Of a stretch of 64,000 bases of DNA, positions 33,546-43,115 are shown one piece after another. A program made the translations under genes and the position numbers. The notes beneath the pieces are model-generated. The model made no database searches. It saw nothing but the letters and a program-made list of their open reading frames with translations, and was not told the DNA's origin. The DNA is from Bacteroidaceae bacterium (lineage in GTDB: Bacteria > Bacteroidota > Bacteroidia > Bacteroidales > Bacteroidaceae): assembly GCA_017650105.1 (NCBI GenBank), contig JAGCFO010000023.1:93452-157451 (forward strand). The letters are read 5' to 3'. Each line of letters begins with the position of its first letter. The first letter of the stretch is position 1.

Positions 33546-36059
33546 TTATCTGAGTGTTGCGCCCAACTGATTTTGGAAATTCTGTATCAGACGCTCCATT
33601 GTTTTCTCTATTTGTTTGTCGGTAAGCGTCTGGTTCTCATCTTGTAACACGAAGGAAACGGCATAGCTCTTCTTGCCAGGCTCAAGGTTCTTTCCTTCAT
33701 ACACATCGAACAGGAACACATCCTTCAACAATCGACGCTCTGTTTCATATGCAATGCGCTCAACTTCGGCAAAAGGTACACTCTTATCTACCAAAAGAGC
33801 CAAATCGCGCTTCACAGCCGGATATTTGCTCAACTCGGTATAGCTCACACTAACCGATTTGGCTGCTTTCATCAACTTTGTCCATTGAACATCTGCATAA
33901 TACACATCCGAAGTGATGTCAAATGGTTGAGTTATCCTCTTGGAAACGATACCTAATTGTGCAATACACTTACCTCCGCGTGTCTCATATTGAATAGCCT
34001 GAGCAAAGACATCGTCTTTGAAAGATTTGCAAACAAAGGAGCGAACGGGCAGGCCTAGACGCGAGAAGATATTCTCAACATATGCTTTCAACTCATAGAT
34101 AGAGGAATTTTGGTCCGCATGAGCCCAAGAGTTCGAGAAAGATTTTCCTGTCAGCCACATGCCCAGATGATAGTCTTCGCTATAGGCCGAAAGCACAGCT
34201 TTTACATCGGGCTTATAAATGCCTTCAACACACGTAGGCTGAGCCGGAGCTAGTTCGCGTCTATTCTCTTCTTTGAAGTAATAGCAATTGCCGAACTCAA
34301 AGAACTTAAGGTCTGCATTTTTCCTATTAGCATTACGAGCGATGCTCTCGAGTCCCCCAAACAAAAGAGTTTGACGCAAAACGTTTAAATCGTTGCTCAA
34401 CGGGTTCATTATCTTGACGCAATTCTCGACATTGAAGTTTCCAAGCCCTTCATAGTAAGCGGACTTAGTGAGCGAGTTATTCAATATTTCGTTGAAACCA
34501 CAACCCACAAGTTGCTCTCCTATCAAGTTTTGCATCTTCTGACTTTGGTCAACTGCCCCCTTTGTCTGCAGACTCGACTTGAGAGATGAAGGAATCTCAA
34601 CGTTATTATAGCCATAGATGCGAAGAATGTCCTCCACTACGTCACAAGGACGCTGAACATCCACGCGATAAGGAGGAACCAATAGACTCAGTCCCTTCTC
34701 GTCTTCGCTAACAACTCGCATTTCGAGGCTGCCAACAATACTCTTAACCGTTTCGGCTGGAATATGTTTGCCGATAAGAGCGTCAACATATTCGTACTTC
34801 AGTTCAACAGCAAAGTCGTCCACGGGATGAGGATTGCTGTCGGTAATCTCCATCGAAACAGTTCCACCAGCTAATTCCTTTACCAAGATTGCTGCCTGCT
34901 TCAGTGCATAAAGCGTACCATTGGGATCAATGCCTCGTTCAAAGCGGAAAGAAGCATCGGTCTGTAGTCCGTGACGGCGTGCACTCTTTCGAATCCAAGT
35001 AGGATGGAAATAGGCGCTCTCAAGAAAGACATTCTTGGTTTCTTCTGTCGTACCGCTGTCTAATCCGCCAAACACTCCTCCTATACACATCGGCTCCACT
35101 GCATTACAAATCATCAAGTCACGTTCGCTAAGCTTACGTTCAACTCCGTCAAGAGTTACGAAAGGAGTGCCTTCGGGCAGAGTCTTAACAATCACCTTGC
35201 CGCCTTTTATCTTATCTGCATCGAAGCAATGAAGAGGCTGCCCATACGCATGAAGGATATAATTGGTAATGTCAACAATATTATTAATTGGATGCAAACC
35301 AATAAGGTTCAGTTTATTCTTGAGCCAATCGGGACTTTCCTTCACGCTGACACCTTTAATTGTCACGCCAGCATATCGGGGGCAAGCCTCCTTGTTTTCC
35401 ACAACAACGGGAATGACAAGATCATGATTGTCGACTGTGAACGAAGCATCCGAAGGGCGATGAAGAGATGTCTTGTAGCCGTGCTGCACCAGATAAGCAT
35501 TTAAATCACGTGCGACGCCATAATGGCTGCAAGCATCCGCTCGATTAGGAGTGATGTCCACCTCTATAACGTATTCACTCTTCACATCGTAATATTCGGA
35601 AGCGGGAGTTCCAGGAACGGCGCTGTCAGGCAGAACAATAATACCTGCATGGTCCTTTCCGATACCGATTTCGTCTTCAGCACAGATCATTCCATTGGAT
35701 TCGATGCCGCGCAGTTTCGATTTCTTGATGGTAAAGCACTCGTCTCCATCGTAGAGTTTCGTACCAAGCGTAGCAACAACAACCTTCTGTCCTTCTGCCA
35801 CATTTGGAGCGCCACAGACAATCTGAACGGGCTCACCCGAACCGAGATTAACTGTGGTTACATGCATATGATCACTATTTGGATGCGGTTCGCAGGTAAG
35901 TACTTCTCCAATTACAATACCCTCAAGTCCGCCTTTGATGGTTTGAATCTCTTCTACTCCGCCTACTTCCAAACCTATAGACGTAAGAGCCTCTGCTACC
36001 TCATTGGGAGTAAGATCAAAATCGACGTACTCTTTCAGCCAATTATACGATATATTCAT
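33546..36059 (-). CDS. pheT: Phenylalanyl-tRNA synthetase beta subunit
   Basis: An 837-residue subunit of the alpha2-beta2 enzyme. Domains in order: N-terminal core MNISYNWLKEYVDF, tRNA-binding OB domain (GEVLTCEPHPNSDHMHVTTVNLG, VCGAPNV), B3/B4 editing region (EVDITPNRADACSHYGVARDLNAY), B5 (FRFERGIDPNG), catalytic-like B6/B7, and the C-terminal anticodon-binding FDX-ACB domain (SKYPAVKRDLALLVD, FDVYEGKNLEPGKKSYAVSF). Full length. The pheS gene is not adjacent, as is common in this phylum. A terminator hairpin separates it from dnaB upstream. Confidence 0.96.
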   Translation of the reverse strand: MNISYNWLKEYVDFDLTPNEVAEALTSIGLEVGGVEEIQTIKGGLEGIVIGEVLTCEPHPNSDHMHVTTVNLGSGEPVQIVCGAPNVAEGQKVVVATLGTKLYDGDECFTIKKSKLRGIESNGMICAEDEIGIGKDHAGIIVLPDSAVPGTPASEYYDVKSEYVIEVDITPNRADACSHYGVARDLNAYLVQHGYKTSLHRPSDASFTVDNHDLVIPVVVENKEACPRYAGVTIKGVSVKESPDWLKNKLNLIGLHPINNIVDITNYILHAYGQPLHCFDADKIKGGKVIVKTLPEGTPFVTLDGVERKLSERDLMICNAVEPMCIGGVFGGLDSGTTEETKNVFLESAYFHPTWIRKSARRHGLQTDASFRFERGIDPNGTLYALKQAAILVKELAGGTVSMEITDSNPHPVDDFAVELKYEYVDALIGKHIPAETVKSIVGSLEMRVVSEDEKGLSLLVPPYRVDVQRPCDVVEDILRIYGYNNVEIPSSLKSSLQTKGAVDQSQKMQNLIGEQLVGCGFNEILNNSLTKSAYYEGLGNFNVENCVKIMNPLSNDLNVLRQTLLFGGLESIARNANRKNADLKFFEFGNCYYFKEENRRELAPAQPTCVEGIYKPDVKAVLSAYSEDYHLGMWLTGKSFSNSWAHADQNSSIYELKAYVENIFSRLGLPVRSFVCKSFKDDVFAQAIQYETRGGKCIAQLGIVSKRITQPFDITSDVYYADVQWTKLMKAAKSVSVSYTELSKYPAVKRDLALLVDKSVPFAEVERIAYETERRLLKDVFLFDVYEGKNLEPGKKSYAVSFVLQDENQTLTDKQIEKTMERLIQNFQNQLGATLR

Positions 36060-36120
36060 ACTACTGTTTTTTTAACCTTTTTATTTCAAACTGCAAAATT
36101 ACATCTTTTTCTTTAAAATG

Positions 36121-36172
36121 AAAAGGAGAGTCCCATTTTTCTATCATAAAGCAGAAAAAGGTTCTCTCCTTA
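36121..36172 (-). terminator. Terminator after dnaB
   Basis: Long imperfect stem-loop with AAGGAGAG / CTCTCCTT ends and TTTTTCT / AGAAAAA inner arms, in the dnaB-pheT gap. On the minus strand it is followed by TTTC, on the plus strand by ATTATATTTTT, so its strength as a terminator is moderate. Confidence 0.6.
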
Positions 36173-36215
36173 TTATATTTTTAAGCGAAAAAAACGACTT
36201 TATCACCAATTTTTA

Positions 36216-37772
36216 TCAGAAAGGCAACGGATCTTGCGGTACTCCCCCAAGAGGGAATCGTTCGTCCTCTGCTGGCATCCCAGCTGAGGTTCCAGCATGA
36301 GCTGCATCGCCCTTGGCCTTTCGGTTTTTCTTAGACTCGAATGTTTGGGGCTCAGAGTGAATAGATTCTTTATCGTTGTTTTGGAAACGAGCATATTCCG
36401 AAACAAAACGTAGCCTTACATCCCCAACTGCTCCGTTTCGATGTTTAGCGATGATTATTTCTGCCAATCCGCGCAAATCCCTACCCTGACTATCTTCGTA
36501 AAGATGATAGTACTCAGGCCTATGAATGAAACAAACAATATCGGCATCCTGTTCAATGGCTCCCGACTCACGCAAGTCGCTCAACTGCGGGCGTTTGCCT
36601 TCCGCCCCTTCACGATTCTCAACACCACGATTGAGCTGGCTCAAGGCAATGATAGGGATGTTTAGTTCCTTTGCCAAACCCTTTAGTGAACGGGAAATGG
36701 TGCTGACTTCTTCTTGACGGTTTCCGTACCCCCCTCCGCCGTTCATCAGTTGCAGGTAGTCAATGATTATCAACTTAATACCATGTTCTCGACACAAACG
36801 ACGAGCTTTTGTGCGGAGTTCGAAGATGGAAAGGGATGGAGTGTCGTCGACGTATAAAGGTGCCGACTGAAGTTCGCTGATGTGCGCATCCAACTGCATC
36901 CATTCGTACTGCATAAGTTGCCCGTTCTTGATCTTGTCACCCGGTATCTGGCAAGTGTTAGAAATCAAACGGTTGACAAGCTGAACATTGCTCATTTCAA
37001 GGGAGAAGAGAGCTATAGGAACTTGATTGTTGACAGCGATGTTTTTTGCCATAGAGAGCACAAACGCAGTCTTTCCCATCGCAGGGCGTGCTGCTATGAT
37101 GATAAGGTCCGACTTCTGCCAACCGCTCGTTATCTTATCAAGATCGTAAAACCCGGAAGCAAGCCCCGTGAGTCCCGTGTCATTCTTGGCAGCAATCTTC
37201 AATTGCTCATAAGCCTGCGCTACGACAGGAGCTATCTGGACATAATCCCTTTTAATGTTTTGTTGCGAGATCTTGAACAGGTTTGACTCAGCGCTCTGCA
37301 TCACATCGTCAACATCTTGGGTCTCGTCAAATGCTGAAGTCTGAACTTCGCTCGAAAAGGTTATCAACTGTCGTGCAAGATATTTCTGAGCAATGATTTT
37401 GGCATGATACTCAATATGTGCCGACGACACCACGTTTCCCGTCAACTCCGAAATATAGACGGGTCCTCCGCATTCCTCCAGCTCGCCCATCGAGCGCAGT
37501 TTCTCCGTTACGGTAAGCATGTCAATGGGCTTCTCTTCGATGGCAAGATTCTGAATGGCTTGATAAACCTTCTGATTGCGTATCTCATAGAACGAATCGG
37601 GTTTCAGCATCTCCCCGACGCGCAAATAGGCGTCGCTCTCAATCATAAGGGCACCCAACACAGCGCGCTCAAGGTCAACTGCTTGTGGCTGAAGATGCCC
37701 ATAATCATCCATCTGCCGAACCTGAACCGTTCGTTTCGCTGGGGTACGTTTTCTTGTATTGTTTTCTGGCAT
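36216..37772 (-). CDS. dnaB: Replicative DNA helicase
   Basis: A 518-residue hexameric helicase that unwinds DNA at the fork. N-terminal DnaB domain (QPQAVDLERAVLGALMIESDAY), linker, then RecA-like domain with Walker A AARPAMGKTAF, Walker B-like LIIIDYLQLM, and the SLKGLAKELNIPIIALSQLNRGVE and RESGAIEQDADIV motifs. Start at 37772 (MPENNTRKR) is supported by an exact promoter just upstream; a longer frame to 37862 would run through that promoter. Three DnaA-box-like sequences lie directly upstream of the promoter. Confidence 0.95.
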   Translation of the reverse strand: MPENNTRKRTPAKRTVQVRQMDDYGHLQPQAVDLERAVLGALMIESDAYLRVGEMLKPDSFYEIRNQKVYQAIQNLAIEEKPIDMLTVTEKLRSMGELEECGGPVYISELTGNVVSSAHIEYHAKIIAQKYLARQLITFSSEVQTSAFDETQDVDDVMQSAESNLFKISQQNIKRDYVQIAPVVAQAYEQLKIAAKNDTGLTGLASGFYDLDKITSGWQKSDLIIIAARPAMGKTAFVLSMAKNIAVNNQVPIALFSLEMSNVQLVNRLISNTCQIPGDKIKNGQLMQYEWMQLDAHISELQSAPLYVDDTPSLSIFELRTKARRLCREHGIKLIIIDYLQLMNGGGGYGNRQEEVSTISRSLKGLAKELNIPIIALSQLNRGVENREGAEGKRPQLSDLRESGAIEQDADIVCFIHRPEYYHLYEDSQGRDLRGLAEIIIAKHRNGAVGDVRLRFVSEYARFQNNDKESIHSEPQTFESKKNRKAKGDAAHAGTSAGMPAEDERFPLGGVPQDPLPF

Positions 37773-37795
37773 AATGTTTCTTTTTTTAGGGACTG

Positions 37796-37825
37796 CAAAA
37801 GTAAAAAGAAAAAGCATATCGCAAA
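37796..37825 (-). promoter_or_regulatory. Promoter of dnaB
   Basis: Minus strand: TTTG (37825-37822), 18-bp spacer, TACTTTTG (37803-37796). The -7 box matches exactly; the spacer is at the short end. Confidence 0.7.
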
Positions 37826-37842
37826 AGATTCCGCAATGTTTT

Positions 37843-37887
37843 TTATCCACATTGTTTTCCACATATCACAACGAAAAATGTGGAAAA
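37843..37887. promoter_or_regulatory. Cluster of three DnaA-box-like sequences
   Basis: TTATCCACA (37843-37851, exact DnaA box), TTTTCCACA (37855-37863) and TGTGGAAAA (37879-37887, i.e. TTTTCCACA on the minus strand), all within 45 bp, upstream of dnaB and of the divergent ispE. Possible DnaA control of dnaB or part of an origin-like region. Confidence 0.5.
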
Positions 37888-37974
37888 ACGGATTATTTCG
37901 CAAAATGTGAGGAAGTTGGGGACAAGAGGTACAAATTAATGATTTTTGTTCGTGGAAAAATCGCTTTTTTGCAT

Positions 37975-37982
37975 TATCTTTG
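37975..37982 (+). promoter_or_regulatory. -7 box of ispE
   Basis: TATCTTTG, exact consensus, 18 bp before ATG 38001. The only TTTG upstream is 26 bp away, longer than normal, so the -33 contact is weak or absent. Confidence 0.55.
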
Positions 37983-38000
37983 TCAAAAAATAGAACACGG

Positions 38001-38840
38001 ATGATCGTTTTCCCCAATGCTAAAATCAACATCGGCCTTCAGGTAACGGAAAAGAGGGCCGACGGGTACCACAACCTCGATACAGTATTCTACCCCATCC
38101 CGCTGAAAGACAGTCTTGAAATCGTATCAAGAAATGCTCAGAGCGAAGAGTCCATAGCTGATTGTCAGCTACATCTGCTTGGACATCAGCTCGAAGGAGA
38201 ACTGCATGATAATCTTGTAGTTCGCGCCTGGAGAATGCTTCGCGATGCGGGATACGACATTCCTTCCGTCGATGTCTGGCTCTACAAGCGGATTCCCTCA
38301 GGGGCAGGCCTGGGAGGGGGATCAGCCGATGCCGCTTTCATGCTGACTACTCTCAACAGTATGTTTGGCCTCCAAATCGGCGATAAGGAGTTGGCAGCGT
38401 TTGCCGGAAAGCTCGGTGCCGATTGTCCTTTCTTTCTTCACAACAGCCCTGTCTACGCACAAGGTACAGGCGACATTCTCACGCCTCTGCCTCTCTCGCT
38501 CAAGGGATACCGAATTGTTGTCGTCAAGCCTCCTGTTTTCGTATCAACGCGTGAAGCGTTCAGCCGAGTCACCCCAAAGAAGCCGGAAGTGACTCTTGAC
38601 AAGAAAATCCTGCTTCCGATCGAAGAATGGAAGGAGATGATCACTAACGACTTCGAAACGAGTGTTTTTGCCTTGCATCCTGAACTGCAAAACATTAAGC
38701 AGAAACTCTATGACAAGGGTGCCTTGTATGCCGCAATGTCGGGCAGCGGTTCAGCGCTGTATGGGCTCTTCCATCTTGAGGGATATAAGGCAACTGAGGA
38801 GAATTTTCCGAACTGCTTCGTGTGGGAAGCAACGTTGTGA
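38001..38840 (+). CDS. ispE: 4-diphosphocytidyl-2-C-methyl-D-erythritol kinase
   Basis: A 279-residue GHMP kinase of the MEP isoprenoid pathway, phosphorylating CDP-ME. MIVFPNAKINIGLQVTEKRADGYHNL is the conserved start, PSGAGLGGGSADAAFML the ATP-binding glycine loop, and MSGSGSALYGLF the C-terminal motif. Start at 38001 is chosen because a promoter -7 box overlaps the seven extra residues of the longer frame. Repeat copy 7 begins almost at the stop codon. Confidence 0.95.
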   Translation: MIVFPNAKINIGLQVTEKRADGYHNLDTVFYPIPLKDSLEIVSRNAQSEESIADCQLHLLGHQLEGELHDNLVVRAWRMLRDAGYDIPSVDVWLYKRIPSGAGLGGGSADAAFMLTTLNSMFGLQIGDKELAAFAGKLGADCPFFLHNSPVYAQGTGDILTPLPLSLKGYRIVVVKPPVFVSTREAFSRVTPKKPEVTLDKKILLPIEEWKEMITNDFETSVFALHPELQNIKQKLYDKGALYAAMSGSGSALYGLFHLEGYKATEENFPNCFVWEATL

Positions 38841-38855
38841 TTTTTTCCTTTGTCG

Positions 38856-38918
38856 AAAAAAATTTTTCCCTTCTTCATATCGCGATATGTGTTCTCCAAA
38901 AAAATTTTTCCCTTCTTC
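38856..38918. repeat. 21-bp-period intergenic repeat, copy 7
   Basis: Three reverse-oriented 21-bp units ending at 38876, 38897 and 38918. Units 1 and 3 are identical (seven A, five T, CCCTTCTTC); unit 2 is ATATCGCGATATGTG TTCTCC, with a perfect 12-bp palindrome. A diverged unit (TTTTTTCCTTTGTCG) may precede it directly after the ispE stop. Confidence 0.9.
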
Positions 38919-38983
38919 ATATTGAATCGGGAAGAAAGAACACCGATTCATAAAGGAAAGATACAAAATTTGGACTTTTCGGC

Positions 38984-39013
38984 TTTGTAATTCCGACAAA
39001 AGTTGTACCTTTA
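38984..39013 (+). promoter_or_regulatory. Promoter of glyA
   Basis: TTTG (38984-38987), 18-bp spacer, TACCTTTA (39006-39013), one base from consensus. It lies 28 bp before ATG 39041. Confidence 0.55.
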
Positions 39014-39040
39014 CCGCACATTTTCCAACAAACATCAGAA

Positions 39041-40321
39041 ATGAAAAGAGACAACGAAATTTTCAGCCTCATAGAGGAAGAGCACCAGCGTCAGCTGAAG
39101 GGTATTGAACTGATTGCTTCTGAGAACTTTGTGAGCGACCAAGTGATGGAAGCTATGGGTTCTTACATGACAAACAAGTATGCCGAAGGATATCCCGGCA
39201 AGCGCTATTACGGAGGCTGCGAGGTGGTTGACAAAAGCGAAAATCTGGCTATCGAGCGCGTCTGCAAACTTTTCGGCGCCGAGTATGCCAACGTTCAACC
39301 CCACTCGGGTGCCCAGGCAAACGCTGCTGTATTCCTTGCATGCCTTGAGGCTGGCGATAAATTCATGGGACTCAATCTGAGTCACGGTGGGCATCTTTCG
39401 CACGGTTCGCCCGTCAACACAAGTGGTATCATCTATCACGCCTGCGCCTATAATTTAAATAAGGAGACAGGACGTGTCGATTACGACGAAATGGAAGAGA
39501 TTGCTCTTCGCGAACGTCCCAAGATGATTATCGGCGGAGGCTCTGCTTATAGCCGCGAATGGGACTACGCACGCATGCGTAAGATTGCCGACGAAATCGG
39601 CGCCATCCTCATGATTGATATGGCTCATCCAGCTGGACTCATTGCCGCAGGACTTCTCGATAATCCGCTCAAGTATGCTCACATCGTTACTTCCACAACG
39701 CACAAGACGCTGCGCGGTCCTCGTGGAGGTATCATCTTAATGGGTAAGGACTTTGAGAATCCCTGGGGCAAACGCACTCCAAAGGGCGAAATCAAGATGA
39801 TGTCGGCCCTAATCAACAGCGCTGTCTTCCCAGGCATTCAGGGAGGCCCGCTAGAGCATGTCATTGCAGCTAAGGCAGTTGCCTTCGGCGAAGCGCTGCA
39901 ACCCGAATTCAAGGTTTATCAGCAGCAAGTGAAGAAAAACGCAGCTTGTCTTGCCGAAGAACTTATTAAACGTGGTTTCAACATCGTCAGCGGAGGCACC
40001 GACAACCATTCAATGCTTGTGGATCTTCGCTCGAAGTATCCTGATTTAACTGGAAAGGTAGCCGAGAAGGCTCTCGTGGCTGCTGACATCACGGCAAACA
40101 AGAATATGGTTCCCTTTGACAGCCGCAGCGCCTTTCAAACGAGCGGTATCCGCTTGGGTACCCCAGCTATCACCACTCGCGGAGCAAAGGAAGACTTGAT
40201 GATTGAAATTGCATCTCTTATAGAAACCGTTCTGAATGCTCCCGAGGACGAGTCGGTTATCACTCGCGTAAGAGCACAAGTAAACGACATCATGAAGGGT
40301 TATCCTCTGTTTGCGTGGTAA
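39041..40321 (+). CDS. glyA: Serine hydroxymethyltransferase
   Basis: A 426-residue PLP enzyme interconverting serine and glycine with tetrahydrofolate as one-carbon carrier. Motifs: [40 protein letters not shown], the PLP lysine Lys222 in [14 protein letters not shown], and [15 protein letters not shown]. Full length. It has its own promoter and is followed by a strong terminator, so it is monocistronic. Confidence 0.97.
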   Translation: MKRDNEIFSLIEEEHQRQLKGIELIASENFVSDQVMEAMGSYMTNKYAEGYPGKRYYGGCEVVDKSENLAIERVCKLFGAEYANVQPHSGAQANAAVFLACLEAGDKFMGLNLSHGGHLSHGSPVNTSGIIYHACAYNLNKETGRVDYDEMEEIALRERPKMIIGGGSAYSREWDYARMRKIADEIGAILMIDMAHPAGLIAAGLLDNPLKYAHIVTSTTHKTLRGPRGGIILMGKDFENPWGKRTPKGEIKMMSALINSAVFPGIQGGPLEHVIAAKAVAFGEALQPEFKVYQQQVKKNAACLAEELIKRGFNIVSGGTDNHSMLVDLRSKYPDLTGKVAEKALVAADITANKNMVPFDSRSAFQTSGIRLGTPAITTRGAKEDLMIEIASLIETVLNAPEDESVITRVRAQVNDIMKGYPLFAW

Positions 40322-40336
40322 TCCTATGCTGAATGT

Positions 40337-40388
40337 GAAAAGAGAAATCCGCCAATAAACTGAAAAGAGCAGAGCGGATTTCTCTTTT
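40337..40388 (+). terminator. Terminator after glyA
   Basis: Arms AAAAGAGAAATCCGC / GCGGATTTCTCTTTT with a 21-base loop and trailing T. Strong stem, works best on the plus strand. Confidence 0.88.
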
Positions 40389-40425
40389 TCCTTTCTATAA
40401 TACTACCCTTCTATCTGGAAACGAA

Positions 40426-42486
40426 ATGATTAATCAACAACTATTACATCCCGAAAGCATTGTTGTCGTAGGAGGCTCCAACAATACACACAAGCCAGGA
40501 GGAGCCATCGTCAGAAATCTGATTGCGGGAAACTATCCCGGCACTCTGCGCATCATCAATCCGAAAGAAGATGAGGTACAAGGCATCAAGGTCTTTCACG
40601 ATGCAAAAGAACTTCCTCCTACCGAACTTGCCATTCTTGTAGTCCCAGCAGCAATGTGCCCTGCCTACGCTGAGGAACTTGCTTCAGAAAAGGGGGTGCG
40701 AGCTTTCATCATTATCTCTGCGGGTTTCAGCGAGGAAACTCAGAAAGGCGCTGAGCTAGAAAAGGAAATCCTTGATACTTGTGAGCGATACAACGCAGCA
40801 CTCATAGGGCCCAATTGCATCGGGCTTCTCAACGCTTATCACCATAGTGTCTTCACAAAACCCATTCCTCGACTCACTCCTGAAGGGGCAGATTTTATCA
40901 GCGGTAGTGGAGCCACAGCCGTTTTCATTCTGGAGTCGGCTGTGACAAAAGGATTGGCTTTTAACTCTGTTTGGAGCGTCGGCAACGGTAAACAGATAGG
41001 CATTGAGGACGTTTTGGAGTATATGGATGTTCATTTCAATCCCGAAACAGATTCACGAGTTAAGCTGCTATATATAGAGAATATCGCCAATCCTGATAAA
41101 CTGCTCTTTCACGCCAGCTCCCTCATTCGAAAGGGCTGCCGCATAGCTGCCATCAAGGCTGGTTCAAGCGAGAGCGGGAGCAGAGCAGCATCTTCGCACA
41201 CAGGAGCTATTGCCTCCAGCGACAGCGCAGTAGAGGCTCTCTTCCGCAAGGCTGGCATTGTGCGTTGCTTCTCTCGCGAAGAGTTAACGACAGTAGGCTC
41301 CATCTTCATGCTTCCAGAGCTGAAGGGCAAAAACTTCGCTATCGTCACGCATGCTGGAGGCCCGGGCGTAATGCTAACTGATGCGTTGTCGAAAGGAGGC
41401 TTATGCGTGCCAAAACTTGAAGGGCCCGATGTGGATGAATTGAAATCGAAGCTATACCCTGGCGCCGCAGTAAGCAATCCTATCGATATTCTTGCAACAG
41501 GCACACCCGAGCATCTCGGCATTGCCATCGACTATTGCGAGAAAAAGTTTAACGAGATAGATGCCATCTTTGTCATCTTCGGAACTCCCGGACTTGTCAC
41601 ATTATACAAGGCCTACGATGTGCTACACCAAAAGATTCTGGAATGCAAAAAGCCTATCTTCCCCATCCTTCCTTGTCAGCATACAGCAGGGCCTGAAGTG
41701 GAAGAATTTCTAAAGAAGGGACACGTGAACTTCAGCGATGAAGTGACGCTCGCAACAGCCCTCACGCAGATTATGAAGACACCTTCCCCGGCTCCTCCTG
41801 AAGTGGAACTATATGGAGTCGACTTCATTCGTATTCGAAGCATTGTGGATTCGGCGAAAGAGAATGGATACATCTCTCCAGACAGCGTGCGCGAAATACT
41901 TTCATGCGCAGGCATTCCGTTAGTTGCCCAGAAAGTGTCATCCGACAAAGATGAAATCATCGCTTTCGCCGAGAAGACAGGATTTCCTGTTGTGGCAAAA
42001 GTTGTTGGGCCCATTCACAAGAGTGACGTTGGCGGAGTAACGCTCAACATTCGAAGCCGTGAGCACCTTGCTTTCGAATTCGACAGGCTGATGAAGATTC
42101 CCGATGCGACAGGAGTTATGGTTCAGCAAATGCTCTCGGGCACAGAGCTCTTTATCGGCGCGAAGTACGAGTCTCGTTTCGGGCATGTGGTTCTTTGTGG
42201 CTTGGGCGGCATCTTTGTGGAAGTGCTGAAAGATGTCAGCAGCGGATTGGCTCCCCTTTCCTACGCAGAGGCAAACAGCATGATTCGTTCACTAAGAGGA
42301 TACCGCATCATAAAAGGAACACGCGGGAAACCCGGCATCAACGAGCAGAAATTTGCCGAAATTATCGTGCGTCTCTCTACCCTTCTCCGCTTTGCTACAG
42401 AAATTAAGGAGATGGACATCAATCCGCTTATTGCCTATGGCTCGGAGATATCTGCTGTTGACGCGCGTATACTTATTGAGAAATAG
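40426..42486 (+). CDS. ADP-forming acetyl/acyl-CoA synthetase, fused alpha-beta
   Basis: A 686-residue protein with the alpha part (CoA-binding MINQQLLHPESIVVVGGSNNTHKPGG, then ligase domains) joined to a C-terminal ATP-grasp beta part (SAKENGYISPDSVREILSCAGIPL, AKVVGPIHKSDVGGV, GTELFIGAKYESRFGHVV, EMDINPLIAY). The phosphohistidine is His258 in AASSHTGAIAS. Such enzymes convert acetyl-CoA (or propionyl-, aryl- or branched acyl-CoA) plus ADP and phosphate to acid, CoA and ATP, conserving energy in fermentation of sugars or amino acids. Flanked by terminators on both sides, so it is transcribed alone. Confidence 0.93.
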   Translation: MINQQLLHPESIVVVGGSNNTHKPGGAIVRNLIAGNYPGTLRIINPKEDEVQGIKVFHDAKELPPTELAILVVPAAMCPAYAEELASEKGVRAFIIISAGFSEETQKGAELEKEILDTCERYNAALIGPNCIGLLNAYHHSVFTKPIPRLTPEGADFISGSGATAVFILESAVTKGLAFNSVWSVGNGKQIGIEDVLEYMDVHFNPETDSRVKLLYIENIANPDKLLFHASSLIRKGCRIAAIKAGSSESGSRAASSHTGAIASSDSAVEALFRKAGIVRCFSREELTTVGSIFMLPELKGKNFAIVTHAGGPGVMLTDALSKGGLCVPKLEGPDVDELKSKLYPGAAVSNPIDILATGTPEHLGIAIDYCEKKFNEIDAIFVIFGTPGLVTLYKAYDVLHQKILECKKPIFPILPCQHTAGPEVEEFLKKGHVNFSDEVTLATALTQIMKTPSPAPPEVELYGVDFIRIRSIVDSAKENGYISPDSVREILSCAGIPLVAQKVSSDKDEIIAFAEKTGFPVVAKVVGPIHKSDVGGVTLNIRSREHLAFEFDRLMKIPDATGVMVQQMLSGTELFIGAKYESRFGHVVLCGLGGIFVEVLKDVSSGLAPLSYAEANSMIRSLRGYRIIKGTRGKPGINEQKFAEIIVRLSTLLRFATEIKEMDINPLIAYGSEISAVDARILIEK

Positions 42487-42510
42487 TTTCTCCCCTATTG
42501 CCATTAGAAT

Positions 42511-42551
42511 AGGCGCCTGCTGCTTAATGCAACAGGCGCCTGTATTTTTTT
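42511..42551 (+). terminator. Terminator after acyl-CoA synthetase
   Basis: Arms AGGCGCCTGCTG / CAACAGGCGCCT (one mismatch) followed by GTA and seven or more T. Strong intrinsic terminator. Confidence 0.9.
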
Positions 42552-42556
42552 GACGA

Positions 42557-43048
42557 TTATATACTTGCTATCAAGCCAGCTATCAGCGAGGCAGGAATTC
42601 CAAGAAGCATTCCAAAAAATCCCCCTTTTATGTGGAACCAATAGTCGTGATATGCTTTCGTCATATCCTCTGTGCCTTTGATGACAAAACGCTTATCATG
42701 ACAAAACCAAAGACAATCAAGCACCAATGCATCAAACCAATTCACAACGCACCAAATAAAATAAGCAAGAAGGGCTCCACGCCAAAACGAGTGGCAATCG
42801 TTCAAAAAGCGCACGATTAGTCCCAGAATGATGCCAAACACCAGAAGAGCCGCAATCTTTTTTGCGAAAAAAACCTTCCCTTTCGGTTTATTTGACTCAT
42901 CAACCAACCCAAGAGACTTAGCCCTCTCAACAATAGCAGGCGGATAATTGAAAATCATCTTCACGGGATTGCGTGCCATCAAGGCAACAAACGCAGTAAA
43001 CAACGCGCAGGTTAAAAGAGATTCAAAGAAGCATGTCATATATGTCAA
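42557..43048 (-). CDS. Hypothetical four-helix membrane protein
   Basis: A 163-residue protein with four hydrophobic segments: CFFESLLTCALFTAFVALMA, AALLVFGIILGLIVRFL, GALLAYFIWCVVNWFDALVL and GMLLGIPASLIAGLIASI. The loops contain NYPPAIVERAKSLGL and the sequence DKRFVIKGTEDMTKAYHDYWFHIKGG before the last helix. I do not recognise the family. It is transcribed toward the acyl-CoA synthetase terminator, and its other neighbour is an esterase on the same strand 67 bp upstream. Confidence 0.75.
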   Translation of the reverse strand: MTYMTCFFESLLTCALFTAFVALMARNPVKMIFNYPPAIVERAKSLGLVDESNKPKGKVFFAKKIAALLVFGIILGLIVRFLNDCHSFWRGALLAYFIWCVVNWFDALVLDCLWFCHDKRFVIKGTEDMTKAYHDYWFHIKGGFFGMLLGIPASLIAGLIASI

Positions 43049-43115
43049 TAAATATTGATAGCAGAAGGAGTTTTCCTTTTCTTAATATCTGCAAGAAAGC
43101 CCTTGCACTTTCTCA

